Counted from the first letter of the stretch, positions 33,362-43,743 are shown. The stretch: 64,000 nt of DNA from Marisediminicola antarctica (GCF_009930795.1 NZ_CP017146.1:248001-312000); one strand, 5' to 3'. The notes: a model not told the origin generated them from the letters alone. Numbers and translations: made by a program.

Positions 33362-35233
33362 ATGAGCAGCTCGACCCTCAACAGGCCCACAACGACCGGA
33401 CCGACGAGAGTTGTCCAAGCCCGGGCTATGGCGCATACGCCCCCCGAAGGCACCGATCCCGGCGTCGTCGCGTGGGTCGAACAGATCGCGGCCCTCACCC
33501 TTCCCGACGACGTCGTCTGGTGCGACGGCAACCCGCAGGAGTTCGACGGTCTCATTCAGGTCATGCTCAAGCAGGGCACGATCGTGCGCGTCAACCCGGA
33601 GCACCGCCCCTACAGCTTCCTCGCCCGCAGCGATCCCAACGATGTGGCGCGCGTCGAGGACCGCACCTTCATCTGCTCCGAGTTGGAAGAGGATGCAGGA
33701 CCGACCAACAATTGGGCCGACCCGACCGAGATGCGCGAAACCCTCGACGGCCTGTTCGCCGGCGCGATGCGCGGCCGCCGCATGTACGTGATGCCCTTCT
33801 CGATGGGACCGCTCGGCTCACGCCTGTCCCGGCTCGGCGTACAGGTCACCGACTCCCCCTACGTCGTCGCGAGCATGTCGGTGATGACTCGCATGGGATC
33901 CGCCGCGCTCAAGCTGATCGGCTCCGACACGAACTGGGTTCCGGCCGTGCACAGCGTCGGCAAGCCGCTCGCGCAGGGCGAGCCCGACGTGCCGTGGCCC
34001 TGCAACAACGACGAAAAGTACATCACCCACTTCCCCGAGACCCGCGAGATCTGGTCATACGGGTCCGCGTACGGCGGAAACGCGCTCCTGGCCAAGAAGT
34101 CTTTCGCACTGCGGATCGCCTCGACCATGGCCCGCGACGAGGACTGGATGGCCGAGCACATGCTCATCCTCAAGGTCACCAACCCGCGCGGCAAGGTATT
34201 CCACGTCGTCGCGGCATTCCCCTCCGCGTGCGGTAAGACGAACCTCGCGATGCTCAAGCCGACCATCCCCGGATGGAAGGTCGAGACGATCGGCGATGAC
34301 ATCGCCTGGCTGCATCCCTCCGCCGACGGCACCCTTCGTGCGATCAACCCCGAGGCGGGCTTCTTCGGTGTCGCTCCCGGCACGGGTGCCTCGACGAACG
34401 CGACCGCGGTCGAGACGATCTGGGGCAACACAATCTTCACGAACGTCGCCCTGCGCGACGACGGCGACGTCTGGTGGGAGGGGCTCACCGACAAGGTCCC
34501 GGCGCACCTGACCGACTGGCAGGGCAAGGACTGGACCCCGGCGTCCGGGCGCCCCGCCGCGCATCCGAATTCCCGCTTCACCGTCGCCGCACGCCAGTGC
34601 CCGACGATCTCGGACGACTGGGACGACCCGGAGGGCGTCATCATCGACGCGATCATCTTCGGCGGCCGCCGCGCCACCAACGTGCCCCTCGTCGTCGAGG
34701 CCCGCGACTGGGAGCACGGCGTCTACCTCGGTGCGACGATCTCCTCCGAGAAGACCGCCGCCGCGGAGGGCACCGTCGGTGAGCTGCGCCGCGACCCGTT
34801 CGCGATGCTCCCCTTCTGCGGGTACAACATGGCCGACTACTGGGCGAACTGGCTCAAGGTCGGCGACAAGCTGCGCCCAGGCGGTCGGATGCCCCGCATC
34901 TTCCAGGTGAACTGGTTCCGCAAGGATGAGGACGGCAGCTTCCTCTGGCCAGGGTTCGGCGAGAACTCCCGTGTTCTCGCGTGGATCCTCGAGCGCGCCG
35001 ACGGCAAGGTCCCGGCAGCCGATGGGCCGCTCGGGCTCGTCCCTACCCCTGACGGCCTCAACGTCGAGGGTCTCGATCTCCCCGAGGGCGACCTCGAGAA
35101 GCTGTTCAAGGTCGACCCGCAGTCATGGCTCGCGGAGGTCGAGTCGACGGAGAAGTACTTCGCAACGTTCGGCGAAAAGCTGCCGCACGCCCTCGCGAAG
35201 CAGCTGGCGGCACTTCGGGCACGCCTCAGCTGA
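33362..35233 (+). CDS. pckG: Phosphoenolpyruvate carboxykinase (GTP)
   Basis: 623 aa from the ATG at 33362, preceded by AGGAGA; an upstream in-frame ATG at 33302 has no family homology. GTP-type PEPCK with the kinase motif [39 protein letters not shown] near the N-terminus, [19 protein letters not shown] and [18 protein letters not shown]. Converts oxaloacetate to PEP, the entry to gluconeogenesis from TCA intermediates. The divergent ScfR-type regulator suggests carbon-source control. Confidence 0.95.
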   Translation: MSSSTLNRPTTTGPTRVVQARAMAHTPPEGTDPGVVAWVEQIAALTLPDDVVWCDGNPQEFDGLIQVMLKQGTIVRVNPEHRPYSFLARSDPNDVARVEDRTFICSELEEDAGPTNNWADPTEMRETLDGLFAGAMRGRRMYVMPFSMGPLGSRLSRLGVQVTDSPYVVASMSVMTRMGSAALKLIGSDTNWVPAVHSVGKPLAQGEPDVPWPCNNDEKYITHFPETREIWSYGSAYGGNALLAKKSFALRIASTMARDEDWMAEHMLILKVTNPRGKVFHVVAAFPSACGKTNLAMLKPTIPGWKVETIGDDIAWLHPSADGTLRAINPEAGFFGVAPGTGASTNATAVETIWGNTIFTNVALRDDGDVWWEGLTDKVPAHLTDWQGKDWTPASGRPAAHPNSRFTVAARQCPTISDDWDDPEGVIIDAIIFGGRRATNVPLVVEARDWEHGVYLGATISSEKTAAAEGTVGELRRDPFAMLPFCGYNMADYWANWLKVGDKLRPGGRMPRIFQVNWFRKDEDGSFLWPGFGENSRVLAWILERADGKVPAADGPLGLVPTPDGLNVEGLDLPEGDLEKLFKVDPQSWLAEVESTEKYFATFGEKLPHALAKQLAALRARLS

Positions 35234-35256
35234 CTTGCCCCGGCTAGCGTTGGCAT

Positions 35257-35838
35257 ATGACACGGGTCGTCTACTACACCGCCTCGAGCCTCAACGGCCT
35301 CCTGGCTGACGAGAACAACTCCCTCGACTGGTTGTTTTCTGTCGAGCAGGATGCAGATCACAATGAGGCTGACTTCTCAGGGTTCTTGGCCGGCATTGGC
35401 GTGCTCGTCGAGGGGTCAACGACCTACCAATGGGTACTGGAACACGAAGGCCTGCTCGAATACCCGGAGCGCTGGCAGCAGTTCTACGGCAACCGTGCCA
35501 CCTTTGTCTTCACGTCGAGGACGCTCCCCGCCGTCGAGGCCGCCGACATCAGGTTCGTCTCTGGCGGTGTCGCAGAGGTCTACCCTGAGCTGATCCGTGC
35601 GGCCCGCGATGGCGACATCTGGATTATCGGCGGGGGCGACATCGCCGGGCAGTTCGCTGATGCGGGGCTGCTCGACGAGATCCAGGTCACCTTCGCGCCG
35701 GCGTTCCTCACGGGCGGCGCTCCGCTGCTGCCTCGTCGAATTGATCCTGATCGACTGCGCCTGCGCAGCGTCGAACAGCGTGGCCAGTTCGCCCACCTGA
35801 TTCTCGACGTGGTGAAGGCCGAGGTGCCGCGCCCCTAG
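35257..35838 (+). CDS. Dihydrofolate reductase-fold protein (RibD C-terminal family)
   Basis: 193 aa with the DHFR-like/RibD C-terminal fold: N-terminal VVYYTASSLNGLLADENNSLDWLF, a central GVLVEGSTTYQWVL and IWIIGGGDIAGQFADAGLLDEIQVTFAPAFL, all hallmarks of the yyaP/yjjB-like family. Probably an NADPH-dependent reductase of unknown substrate. It starts 23 bases after pckG and may be read from the same message. Confidence 0.85.
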   Translation: MTRVVYYTASSLNGLLADENNSLDWLFSVEQDADHNEADFSGFLAGIGVLVEGSTTYQWVLEHEGLLEYPERWQQFYGNRATFVFTSRTLPAVEAADIRFVSGGVAEVYPELIRAARDGDIWIIGGGDIAGQFADAGLLDEIQVTFAPAFLTGGAPLLPRRIDPDRLRLRSVEQRGQFAHLILDVVKAEVPRP

Positions 35839-36257
35839 AGAGCGCCCGACCAGGCGACCTCCCCGAGCCACGCAAGGCTCGGCTTGGGGTGGCGCTGGAC
35901 CGTCTCGGAGCCCCAGTCGATTCGGCGCGTCGGTTGTAGTGGGAGGAAAAGACGGCAGGGGTGGATGCTGTGGTCGGGCCGCGTGCGTCGGGCCGCGGCC
36001 TCCGCTGGTGATGGCCCTCGTCGGTGTCGGAATTGAAGCGGGTGGCGTCGCGTAGCTGTTCGATCGGTCGAGCAGCGCGCGCAGCTTTCTGCTGGTTGGG
36101 CAGGTCGCGCAGCGTCCGTGCCGAAACCCGGGGTGCGTTCTCGACACGACCGTGGCTGGCCTGCTCAATCCACTCAGACCCGTTGGTTGAGCAGGTCGCG
36201 TAGCGTCCGTGTCGAAGCCTGGCCGTTCTCGTCCTGGTGTCATGGCAGTGCTGGTGG
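35839..36257. other. Gene-free stretch with REP-like repeats
   Basis: About 420 bases without a plausible gene between the DHFR-fold gene and the convergent HNH gene. Its right half holds two copies of a TGGTTGRGCAGGTCGCG element (36093-36129 and 36184-36220) and a 9-bp inverted repeat CCTGCTCAA / TTGAGCAGG (36160-36168, 36187-36195). Nothing recognisable in 35839-36060. Confidence 0.7.
36093..36220. repeat. REP-like repeats, two copies left of the HNH gene
   Basis: Two roughly 37-base copies, each reading TGGTTGRGCAGGTCGCG then YAGCGTCCGTGYCGAARCC, 91 bases apart. A third, shorter copy lies at 38021-38050 on the other side of the HNH gene in the same orientation. Confidence 0.8.
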
Positions 36258-37832
36258 TCATTGCAGTGCTGGTGTGGGGAGTTTTCCGCCGCGTTTGGGT
36301 GTGCGGGTGGGGTCGATGTGTGTGGGTGGGGTGAACCAGGGGGTGTTGTCGGTGACCTGCACGGTCCATCCTTTGTGGATGATGTGGTGGTGTCCGGTGC
36401 ATAACAGGATGCCGTTGTTGAGGTTTGTTGTGCCTCCGTGGGACCACCAGTGGATGTGGTGGGCTTCGGTGTAGGAGGGTGGTCGGCCGCAGCCGGTGAT
36501 GGCGCAGCCGCCGTCGCGTTCGGCGAATGCGATCCGTTGGGCGCGGGTGAATAGTCGTCTCCCGGTGCCGAGGTCGAGGATTTGGCTGTTCCCGCCGAGG
36601 ACTGCGGGGATCAGTTCCGCGTCCGCGGCAAGCCTGCGGGCGGCACCAGCCGTGATGGGGTCCTCGACCCCGTCGAGGTGTGCTGCGCCGAGGCCGGAGT
36701 GGAGTTGTTCCAGCGTCATCCGGATGATCAGGGTGGTGTGTGGGAGGAGTCCTGGTGCGGTGGTGCAGCCCATCATGTGCCGGGCCACATCGATCAGAGC
36801 GTCGGCGGCGATCCGAGGGATCGTCCGCGGGTCGGGGAGCTCGACATGGTGGTCACCGCACGCGTCCCGGTCGAGACCCTCATCGCCCATGCCGTGGCCG
36901 TGGTCGTGGCCGCCGGCGGTCCCCGCAGGTCCGGTCGGGTCGGTGTCGAAGCGGACGGCGCGGAGGGCGTCGCCGACCATCGCGTCGATCATGGTGCGCA
37001 CATATCCGGCGCCGAGGGGGTCGAGGTCGATCGTGCAGCGCTCCAAACCGTTGCCCTGTTTGCTCCAGCGCAGCGACCGGGCCGCGATCAGTGCCTCCTC
37101 CCGCGGTGCGATCCCATCGGTATCGAGCGCGTCGCGCCAGGAGATCGACAGCTTCCGCACCGTGTCCGCCGGATGAGACGCGGCGAAGGTGACCAGTTCC
37201 TCCTCGGCCGCGACCAGGTGTACCGGCAGGGCGCGGGGGGCGGCCTGGGTGAGGGAGGTGATGATCGACTGGGCCGCATCCACCTGCACCACCGCGCTGT
37301 TCACCGCATCCGCGACCAGGGGGAACGGGGCGGGGAGGCGTTCGCCGAGCAGGGACACCGGTGCGGTGGTCGCCTCGCCCAGCCGGACTGTTCTGCCGGC
37401 CTCGGCCAGAGTCACCCGACCCAGTTCGGTGATCAGGGAGGCAGGGGAGGTATGCCCGGAAGATTTCGCCAGGCCGCCCTGACCGAGCGAGGGGCGCGAG
37501 CGCACACTCAGCTCCCCCGCCGCACGCACCAGGAGGGCATCGACGTGTCGTTTGAGGTCGTAGCCGGACTGGATCGCCCGCACCAGCCCCGCATCGGACA
37601 TGGTCTCCACATCGAGCTGGGACGGAGCGACCGAGATCGCGCCGAACGATGCTCCGGCGGTTGCACCGACCGAGACGGCTGCAGCCGCTGCGCCGGATCC
37701 TGCTCCACGCGCATCGGGCGGCCGGGCATCCGGGTGTTCGCCGACCCGGGCGCCGAACCCGGTGAGCGCACCAGCCCACACCGACGCGAACGCACTAGCG
37801 CTTGCGGCGAGGGGATCGGTTGCTTTGGACAT
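36258..37832 (-). CDS. DUF222/HNH endonuclease domain protein (13E12-like)
   Basis: 524 aa from the ATG at 37832; the open frame extends further but without homology. Long DUF222 region (residues about 70-400) followed by a C-terminal HNH nuclease motif: CAITGCGRPPSYTEAHHIHWW, then GGTTNLNNGILLCTGHHHIIH. The two Cys pairs and His residues form the zinc/metal site. This family is highly repeated in actinobacterial genomes, with no settled function; a homing or mobile-element-linked role is often suspected. REP-like repeats flank it on both sides. N-terminus is Ala/Gly-rich. Confidence 0.88.
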   Translation of the reverse strand: MSKATDPLAASASAFASVWAGALTGFGARVGEHPDARPPDARGAGSGAAAAAVSVGATAGASFGAISVAPSQLDVETMSDAGLVRAIQSGYDLKRHVDALLVRAAGELSVRSRPSLGQGGLAKSSGHTSPASLITELGRVTLAEAGRTVRLGEATTAPVSLLGERLPAPFPLVADAVNSAVVQVDAAQSIITSLTQAAPRALPVHLVAAEEELVTFAASHPADTVRKLSISWRDALDTDGIAPREEALIAARSLRWSKQGNGLERCTIDLDPLGAGYVRTMIDAMVGDALRAVRFDTDPTGPAGTAGGHDHGHGMGDEGLDRDACGDHHVELPDPRTIPRIAADALIDVARHMMGCTTAPGLLPHTTLIIRMTLEQLHSGLGAAHLDGVEDPITAGAARRLAADAELIPAVLGGNSQILDLGTGRRLFTRAQRIAFAERDGGCAITGCGRPPSYTEAHHIHWWSHGGTTNLNNGILLCTGHHHIIHKGWTVQVTDNTPWFTPPTHIDPTRTPKRGGKLPTPALQ

Positions 37833-38098
37833 ACCCACATAGTGACAGACACCACCGACATTCCAACCGACACCAAACCACACCCTGATCTGGGATATGT
37901 CCTGTGGACAACCCTCCTGGAGTACGGCCTGTGGAGGAGAAGACGCAGGCGCAATAGCGCGGGATTTCTGCACGGCCACGGGCGGCCTGCCCAATCGGCT
38001 GAGATCCGGCACGGACCCGCTGGTTGAGCAGGTCGCCCAGCGACCCGCGAAAATTGACAGAGGACGCCACTCCACGCATTGGAGCGCGCCCCTGTCGG
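37833..38098. other. Gap between HNH and malate synthase genes with a REP-like copy
   Basis: 266 bases holding the 5' region of the HNH gene and the 3' side of aceB. GACCCG followed by CTGGTTGAGCAGGTCGC at 38014-38036 repeats the element found at 36177-36199. No small gene was recognised. Confidence 0.65.
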
Positions 38099-39718
38099 TC
38101 AGGCGACCGCGAGCACCGGCCGCTCCTCGATGAGGTACCGGGCGTAGGCGCCGAGGGTCAGGAAGGTCGGGAAGTCCTCCTCGAGGGTCACCTCGCGGAA
38201 CACCTCGATCGCCGCGTCGAACCGGTCGCCCGGCGACCGATCGAGCCCCGCGACGACCTCGGCGAGGATCGCATCCACCGACTTCACGGTAATCCGATTG
38301 CCCTCGGCGGTGACGACCCGCTGGTGGATCCACTGCCAGAGCTGGGACCGGCTGATCTCGGCCGTCGCGGCGTCCTCCATGAGGTTGTCGATCGCCGCGG
38401 CGCCCACTCCGCGCAGCCAGCTCTCGAGGTAGCGCACAGCAATCGAGACGTTGGCGCGCACGCCGACATCCGTCACCTCACCCTGGATCCGCAGGTTGAG
38501 CAGGTCGCCGGCGCTCACCGACACGTCCTCACGCAGCCGGTCGAGCTGGTTCGGGCGATCGCCGAGCACCGCGTCGAACTCGGACCGCGCGGCGTCGATG
38601 AGTCCCGGATGCGCGACCCAGGTGCCATCGAAGCCGTCGGCGGCCTCGCGGCGCTTGTCGTCACGCACCTGCTCGAGTGCACGTGCGGTGACCTCGGGGT
38701 CACGTCGATTCGGAATGAACGCACTCATGCCGCCAATGGCATATGCGCCCCGTTTGTGACAGGTCGACACGAGCAGCTCGGTATAGGCGCGCATGAAAGG
38801 CACCGTCATCGTGATCCGCGAGCGGTCCGGCAGCACGAAGGAGGCGCCGCGGCCGCGGAAATTCTTGATGATGCTGAAGATGTAGTCCCATCGGCCTGCG
38901 TTGAGGCCCGCGCAGTGGTCCTTGAGCTCGAACAGGATCTCCTCCATCTCGAAGGCCGCGGGGATCGTCTCGATCAGCACTGTTGCGCGGATCGTGCCCT
39001 GCGGGATGCCGAGCGCGTTCTCGGAGAACGTGAACACGTCGTCCCAGAGCCTGGCCTCGAGGTGGTTCTCGAGCTTTGGCAGGTAGAAGTACGGTCCGGT
39101 GCCCCCAGCGATGAGCTCCTTCGCGTTGTGGAAGAAGTAGAGTCCGAAGTCGACGAGGGATCCGGATGCCGGAGCGCGCATCCCCGCCCGGTCGGTGAAT
39201 CGCAGGTGCTTCTCGACGAGGTGCCAGCCGCGCGGGCGCATCACGATCGTGGGGGTGCTCTCGCCGACCTTGTACTCCTTGCCGTCGTCGGAAATGTAAT
39301 CGATCTGGCCGCGGATCGCGTCGAAGAGGCTGAGCTGGCCGCCGATGACGTTCGCCCAGGTCGGGCTGGTGGCGTCCTCCTGGTCGGCGAGCCACACCTT
39401 CGCACCGGAGTTGAGCGCGTTGATGGTCATCTTGCGGTCCGTCGGGCCGGTGATCTCGACCCGGCGGTCCTCCAAACCGGGGCCGGCCCCGGCGACGCGC
39501 CAGGAGGCATCCTCGCGGATGGCGGATGTCTCTGGCAGGAATTTGAGATCGCGTCCGTTGTCGATCGCCTTGCGCTGGTGCATCCGCGCGGCGAGGCGCT
39601 CGTGGCGGCGCCCGGCGAACTGGTCGTGCAGGCGGGCGAGGAAGTGGAGGGCCTCGGGGCTGAGGATCTCGTCGTACCGATCGCCGCCGTCGGCGGTGAT
39701 CTCCATTCGGTTGTTCAT
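38099..39718 (-). CDS. aceB: Malate synthase A
   Basis: 539 aa from the ATG at 39718, with GAAGGA six bases upstream. Second enzyme of the glyoxylate shunt, joining acetyl-CoA and glyoxylate to malate. Type A sequence blocks: VEITGPTDRKMTINALNSGA, VWLADQEDATSPTWANVIGGQ, RPRGWHLVEKHL, ATVLIETIPAAFEMEEIL (catalytic Glu region), FRGRGASFVLPDR and DGTWVAHPGL. Second gene of an aceA-aceB operon, 52 bases after isocitrate lyase. Confidence 0.95.
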   Translation of the reverse strand: MNNRMEITADGGDRYDEILSPEALHFLARLHDQFAGRRHERLAARMHQRKAIDNGRDLKFLPETSAIREDASWRVAGAGPGLEDRRVEITGPTDRKMTINALNSGAKVWLADQEDATSPTWANVIGGQLSLFDAIRGQIDYISDDGKEYKVGESTPTIVMRPRGWHLVEKHLRFTDRAGMRAPASGSLVDFGLYFFHNAKELIAGGTGPYFYLPKLENHLEARLWDDVFTFSENALGIPQGTIRATVLIETIPAAFEMEEILFELKDHCAGLNAGRWDYIFSIIKNFRGRGASFVLPDRSRITMTVPFMRAYTELLVSTCHKRGAYAIGGMSAFIPNRRDPEVTARALEQVRDDKRREAADGFDGTWVAHPGLIDAARSEFDAVLGDRPNQLDRLREDVSVSAGDLLNLRIQGEVTDVGVRANVSIAVRYLESWLRGVGAAAIDNLMEDAATAEISRSQLWQWIHQRVVTAEGNRITVKSVDAILAEVVAGLDRSPGDRFDAAIEVFREVTLEEDFPTFLTLGAYARYLIEERPVLAVA

Positions 39719-39770
39719 GGTGTGTCCTTCGGTCTGAGCGAATGTGCGGTGGGCCCGTTGTGCGGGCGGT

Positions 39771-41075
39771 TTAGTGGAACTGGGCGGACTCGGTGGAGCC
39801 CACGAGAGCGAGGGTGGAGCTGTCGGGGTTGAGAGCCGTGGCGATCCGATCGAAGTAGCCCGTGCCGACCTCGCGCTGGTGCTTCGTGGCGGTGTATCCG
39901 TCGGCCTCTGACGCGAACTCGGCCTCCTGCAGCTCCACATAGGCGCTCATGTGGCGTTCGGCGTAGCCACGCGCGAGCGTGTACATCGAGTGGTTGAGCG
40001 AGTGGAAGCCGGCGAGGGTGATGAACTGGAACGCGTAGCCCATCTCCGACAGCTCCCTCTGGAAAGAGGCGACCTGGGCGTCGTCGAGGTGGCGCTTCCA
40101 GTTGAACGACGGCGAGCAGTTGTAGGCGAGCTTCTTACCGGGGAACTCCTTGTGGATGCTCTCGGCGAAGGTCCGGGCGAGCTCGAGGTCCGGCTCGGCG
40201 CTCTCGACCCAGAGCAGGTCGGCGTAAGGGGCGTAGGCGTGGCCGCGGGCAAGCACGGTCTCGATTCCGGGACGCGTCTCGTAGAATCCGTCGGCGGTGC
40301 GGCCGCCGGTGAGGAACGGGCGGTCGCGCTCGTCGACATCGCTGGTCACGAGGTTCGCGGCGAGCGAGTCGGTGCGGGCGATGACGAGGGTCGAGGTGCC
40401 GGCCACGTCGGCCGCGAGGCGGGCGGCGTTGAGGGTGCGGATGTGCTGGCCGGTCGGCACGAGCACCTTGCCGCCCATGTGTCCGCACTTCTTCTCGCTC
40501 GCGAGCTGGTCCTCCCAGTGCACGCCAGCCGCGCCCGCCGCAATCATCGAGGCCATGAGCTCGTAGGCGTTGAGCGGTCCGCCGAAGCCGGCCTCGGCAT
40601 CCGCGACGATCGGGGCAAGCCAGTCGGTCGCCTCGCCGCCCGCCGAAACCCCCTCGGCGTGCTCGATCTGGTCCGCCCGCAGCAGCGCGTTGTTGATGCG
40701 GCGCACAACGCTCGGCACCGAGTTCGCGGGGTAGAGGCTCTGGTCGGGGTAGGTCTGTCCGGACAGGTTCGCGTCGGCGGCCACCTGCCATCCACTCAGA
40801 TAGATCGCCTTGAGGCCGGCGCGCACCTGCTGCACGGCCTGGTTGCCGGTGAGGGCGCCGAGCGCCGGAACCCACGGCTCGTCGTGGATGAGCTGCCAGA
40901 GCTTCTCGGCCCCGCGCTTGGCGAGGGTCTGCTCTTCCCGCACCGAACCGCGCAGGGCGATGACGTCCTCGGCGCTGTAGTCGCGAACGACTCCGTTCCA
41001 CCGCGCGTCGGTCTTCCACTGGGTTTCGAGCTCGGCTGCGGTCTGCGTCTGGTCGCCGGGGCGGATGCTGGTCAT
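39771..41075 (-). CDS. aceA: Isocitrate lyase
   Basis: 434 aa, first enzyme of the glyoxylate shunt: cleaves isocitrate to succinate and glyoxylate. The catalytic loop [11 protein letters not shown] contains Cys197; also [40 protein letters not shown] and YNCSPSFNW. First gene of the aceA-aceB operon and divergent from a ScfR/RamB-type regulator (41202), which in corynebacteria controls exactly these genes. Confidence 0.96.
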   Translation of the reverse strand: MTSIRPGDQTQTAAELETQWKTDARWNGVVRDYSAEDVIALRGSVREEQTLAKRGAEKLWQLIHDEPWVPALGALTGNQAVQQVRAGLKAIYLSGWQVAADANLSGQTYPDQSLYPANSVPSVVRRINNALLRADQIEHAEGVSAGGEATDWLAPIVADAEAGFGGPLNAYELMASMIAAGAAGVHWEDQLASEKKCGHMGGKVLVPTGQHIRTLNAARLAADVAGTSTLVIARTDSLAANLVTSDVDERDRPFLTGGRTADGFYETRPGIETVLARGHAYAPYADLLWVESAEPDLELARTFAESIHKEFPGKKLAYNCSPSFNWKRHLDDAQVASFQRELSEMGYAFQFITLAGFHSLNHSMYTLARGYAERHMSAYVELQEAEFASEADGYTATKHQREVGTGYFDRIATALNPDSSTLALVGSTESAQFH

Positions 41076-41201
41076 GTGGAACTCCTTCGTCGGTGGTTCT
41101 TCGACTCTGGACCCCCTGGAGAGGTTCTTCTCCAGAATGTTCGTCAGAAGATTCGCCGTTCTTCTATTCCGCGAAAGAAGGTTCGATGGCAGGCTGGTGG
41201 G
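41076..41201. promoter_or_regulatory. Divergent promoter region of aceA and the second ScfR gene
   Basis: 126 bases unusually rich in TTCTTC/GAAGAA-type motifs for this DNA (GGTTCTTCTCCAGAA, CGTTCTTCTATTCC, CGAAAGAAGGTTCG). CGAAAGAA at 41172-41179 matches the site in front of the first ScfR gene. Probably carries the regulator's operators for both directions; exact sites not resolved. Confidence 0.45.
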
Positions 41202-42671
41202 ATGACTACGACGCCGCTCGATCCGCCCGAAGCTGAAGGCATGCTCGATTCACTGACGATCGGCCGGCGCATCCGCCAGCTCCGCACCGAGCGCGGCTTC
41301 ACCCTCGACAGCCTCGGTGCCGCGCTCGGCCGCGCGCCGTCGCAGATCTCGGTCATCGAGAACGGCAAGCGCGAACTCAAGCTTGGGGAGGTGCAGCGGC
41401 TCGCGCGCATCCTCGGCGTGAGCCTCGACGAGCTGATGAGCCAGGAACCCCCGTCGAAGCGCGCGGCCCTCGAGATCGCGCTCGAGCGCGCGCAGCGCGG
41501 ACCCCTTTATGCGTCGCTCCCGCTGCCGGTGCTGCCCCTGCGCAAGTCGCTGAGCGATGAGGCGATCGAGACTATCCTCGCCCTGCATGACGAACTGCAG
41601 CGATTGCACCGCGAGCGTGCCGCGACACCGGAGGAGGCGAGGAGGGTCAACACCGAGTTGCGTCGGTCGATGCGGCACCGCAACAACTACTTCCCCGAGC
41701 TCGAGGCCGCCGCGAAGACGCTGCTCGACGCCGTCGGGCACGCGGGCGGGCCGCTCTCCCAGCGCGTCGCATCCGACCTCGCCTCGCACCTCGGCTTCGC
41801 ATTGCACTATGTGGGCGACCTGCCCACGTCGACCCGCAGCGTCACCGACCTCAAGAACGGGCGCATCTACCTGCCGGTCGGACAGGCGAGCGGCAGCGAC
41901 GCCCGCACGACCCTGCTCCAGGCGCTCGCGAGCCACGTGCTCGGGGTCACCGAGCCACGCGACTACGCCGACTTTCTGCGCCAACGGGTTGAGACGAACT
42001 ACCTCGCTGCTGCGCTGCTCGTGCCCGAGCATTCGGCCGTCGCGTTTCTCACCGCCGCGAAGGAGAAGCGCGAGCTCTCGGTCGAGGACCTGCGCGACGC
42101 CTTCGCGGTGAGCTACGAGACGGCAGCGCACCGCTTCACGAACCTGGCGACCGAGCACCTCGGCATCCCGGTGCACTTCCTCAAGGTGCACGAGAGCGGC
42201 ACAATCTCGAAGGCCTACGAGAACGACCGGGTGCTCTTCCCGACGGATGCTCTCGGCGCGGTCGAAGGGCAGCTGGTCTGCCGCAACTGGAGCGCTCGGC
42301 GAGTGTTCGATATCGCGGACCGATTCAGCCCGTACCACCAGTACACCGACAAGCCCACGGGAACGTACTGGTGCACCTCCCGCATCCAGTCAACAGCGAG
42401 GGGCGAGTTCTCGGTAAGCGTCGGCACGCCGTTCGCGCACGTGAAGTGGTTCCGCGGGCGCGACACCACCAACCGGTCGACGTCGACCTGTCCGGACGAG
42501 GGATGCTGCCGCCGCCCGCCCGCCGGCCTCGCGAGCCGCTGGGAGCAGCACTCCTTCCCGAGCGCGCGGCTCAACAGCTCGCTGCTCGCGGCGATGCCCG
42601 CCGGGGTGTTCCCCGGGGTCGACAGCACCGAGGTCTACGAGTTTCTCGACGCGCACGCGCCGCGGGAATAG
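41202..42671 (+). CDS. ScfR/RamB-type XRE regulator of the glyoxylate shunt
   Basis: 489 aa from the ATG at 41202; upstream extension would run antisense through aceA and is rejected. XRE helix-turn-helix ([38 protein letters not shown]), the [19 protein letters not shown] segment (ImmA/DUF955-like) and C-terminal cysteines TCPDEGCC. Strong paralogue of the regulator at 31791-33227 throughout. By analogy with RamB, it probably represses aceA/aceB according to an acyl-CoA or short-chain fatty acid signal. Confidence 0.9.
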   Translation: MTTTPLDPPEAEGMLDSLTIGRRIRQLRTERGFTLDSLGAALGRAPSQISVIENGKRELKLGEVQRLARILGVSLDELMSQEPPSKRAALEIALERAQRGPLYASLPLPVLPLRKSLSDEAIETILALHDELQRLHRERAATPEEARRVNTELRRSMRHRNNYFPELEAAAKTLLDAVGHAGGPLSQRVASDLASHLGFALHYVGDLPTSTRSVTDLKNGRIYLPVGQASGSDARTTLLQALASHVLGVTEPRDYADFLRQRVETNYLAAALLVPEHSAVAFLTAAKEKRELSVEDLRDAFAVSYETAAHRFTNLATEHLGIPVHFLKVHESGTISKAYENDRVLFPTDALGAVEGQLVCRNWSARRVFDIADRFSPYHQYTDKPTGTYWCTSRIQSTARGEFSVSVGTPFAHVKWFRGRDTTNRSTSTCPDEGCCRRPPAGLASRWEQHSFPSARLNSSLLAAMPAGVFPGVDSTEVYEFLDAHAPRE

Positions 42672-42720
42672 CCGGCCACTCTCAGCGAGATTACGCGCTC
42701 CGCCGTGGCAGGCTGGTCCG

Positions 42721-43647
42721 ATGGAAATCTGCATCTTCACCGAACCTCAGCAGGGCGCGACCTACACGGAGCTGCTCGCCTTCGCCCGCGCCGCGGAGGA
42801 TGCCGGCTTCGACGGCTTCTTCCGGTCCGACCACTACCTGCGCATGGGCGACGCCTGGGACGGCCTGCCCGGCCCGACGGATGCCTGGACGACGCTCGCC
42901 GGGCTCGCCCGCGAGACACGCAGCATCCGCCTCGGCACCCTCGTGTCGTCGGCGACGTTCCGCCACCCGGGCATCCTCGCGATCCAGGTCGCACAGGTCG
43001 ACGAGATGTCGGGCGGCAGGGTCGAGCTCGGGCTCGGCACCGGCTGGTACGCCGAGGAGCACGAGGCCTACGGCATCCCGTTCCCCGACAAGAGGTTCGG
43101 GCTGCTCGAGGAGCAGCTCGAGATCATCACGGGGTCGTGGTCGACACCGATCGGCCAGACCTACAGCTTCGACGGGGCCCACTACACGCTCACCGACTCT
43201 CCCGCGCTGCCCAAGCCAGTGCAGTCGCCGGTGCCCGTGATCGTGGGCGGCGGCGGGCGCAAGCGCACCCCCGCGGCCGCGGCGCGCTTCGCAACGGAGT
43301 TCAACATCGGCTTCGTCGCCGAGGACGTGATCGCGGAGAAGTTTGCGGGGGTGCGCGCAGCCGCGACCGAGATCGGGCGCGACCCCGAGTCCCTCAAGTA
43401 CTCGGTCGCGCTACCGACGATCGTCGCGCGCTCCGACGCCGAGTTCCGCGCCCGGGCGGAGGCCATCCACACCGACCCGGATGACTTTCGCCTCATCAAT
43501 TTCGCCGGCAGCCCCGCGGCCGTCGTCGAGAAGATCGAGCGGATGCGGGAGCTCGGCGCCGACCGCGTCTACCTGCAGCTCATCGACGTACGCGACTTCG
43601 ACCACGTCGATCTCATCGCCGCGGAGGTGCTGTCGCAGCTGCGCTGA
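42721..43647 (+). CDS. LLM-class F420-dependent oxidoreductase
   Basis: 308 aa luciferase-like monooxygenase-fold protein of the F420 group: FARAAEDAGFDGFFRSDHYLRM, TLVSSATFRHPGILA, VDEMSGGRVELGLGTGWYAEEHEAYGIPF and the VPVIVGGGGRKRTP phosphate-binding region. Likely uses reduced F420 or FMN; the substrate is not deducible. Monocistronic, followed by an inverted repeat. Confidence 0.88.
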   Translation: MEICIFTEPQQGATYTELLAFARAAEDAGFDGFFRSDHYLRMGDAWDGLPGPTDAWTTLAGLARETRSIRLGTLVSSATFRHPGILAIQVAQVDEMSGGRVELGLGTGWYAEEHEAYGIPFPDKRFGLLEEQLEIITGSWSTPIGQTYSFDGAHYTLTDSPALPKPVQSPVPVIVGGGGRKRTPAAAARFATEFNIGFVAEDVIAEKFAGVRAAATEIGRDPESLKYSVALPTIVARSDAEFRARAEAIHTDPDDFRLINFAGSPAAVVEKIERMRELGADRVYLQLIDVRDFDHVDLIAAEVLSQLR

Positions 43648-43665
43648 GTGCCCTGTGCTGCCCAT

Positions 43666-43729
43666 CCGCGAGTCGCCCGAATAGGTCAGGTCCACAGCCC
43701 CCGAAGGGACACAACAGGGCGACTCGCGG
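43666..43729. repeat. Inverted 13-bp repeat CCGCGAGTCGCCC / GGGCGACTCGCGG
   Basis: Perfect 13-bp arms at 43666-43678 and 43717-43729 separated by 38 bases, in the gap between the convergent LLM and flavoprotein genes. It could act as a bidirectional terminator-like structure, but the same 13-mer at 24418 shows it belongs to a dispersed repeat family. Confidence 0.8.
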
Positions 43730-43743
43730 GCTTGGGTTGGTCG

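Noticed and set aside
35839-36060. Small gene in the gap after the DHFR-fold gene
   Set aside because: No start with ribosome site and no conserved-looking peptide; only short shadow frames.
39951-41201. 5' extension of the second ScfR frame by 417 codons
   Set aside because: It runs antisense through isocitrate lyase; homology starts at 41202. The long frame is a by-product of high GC.
43666-43729. Simple intrinsic terminator
   Set aside because: The 38-base loop and lack of a U-run make this uncertain, and the 13-mer occurs elsewhere, so it is listed as a repeat.
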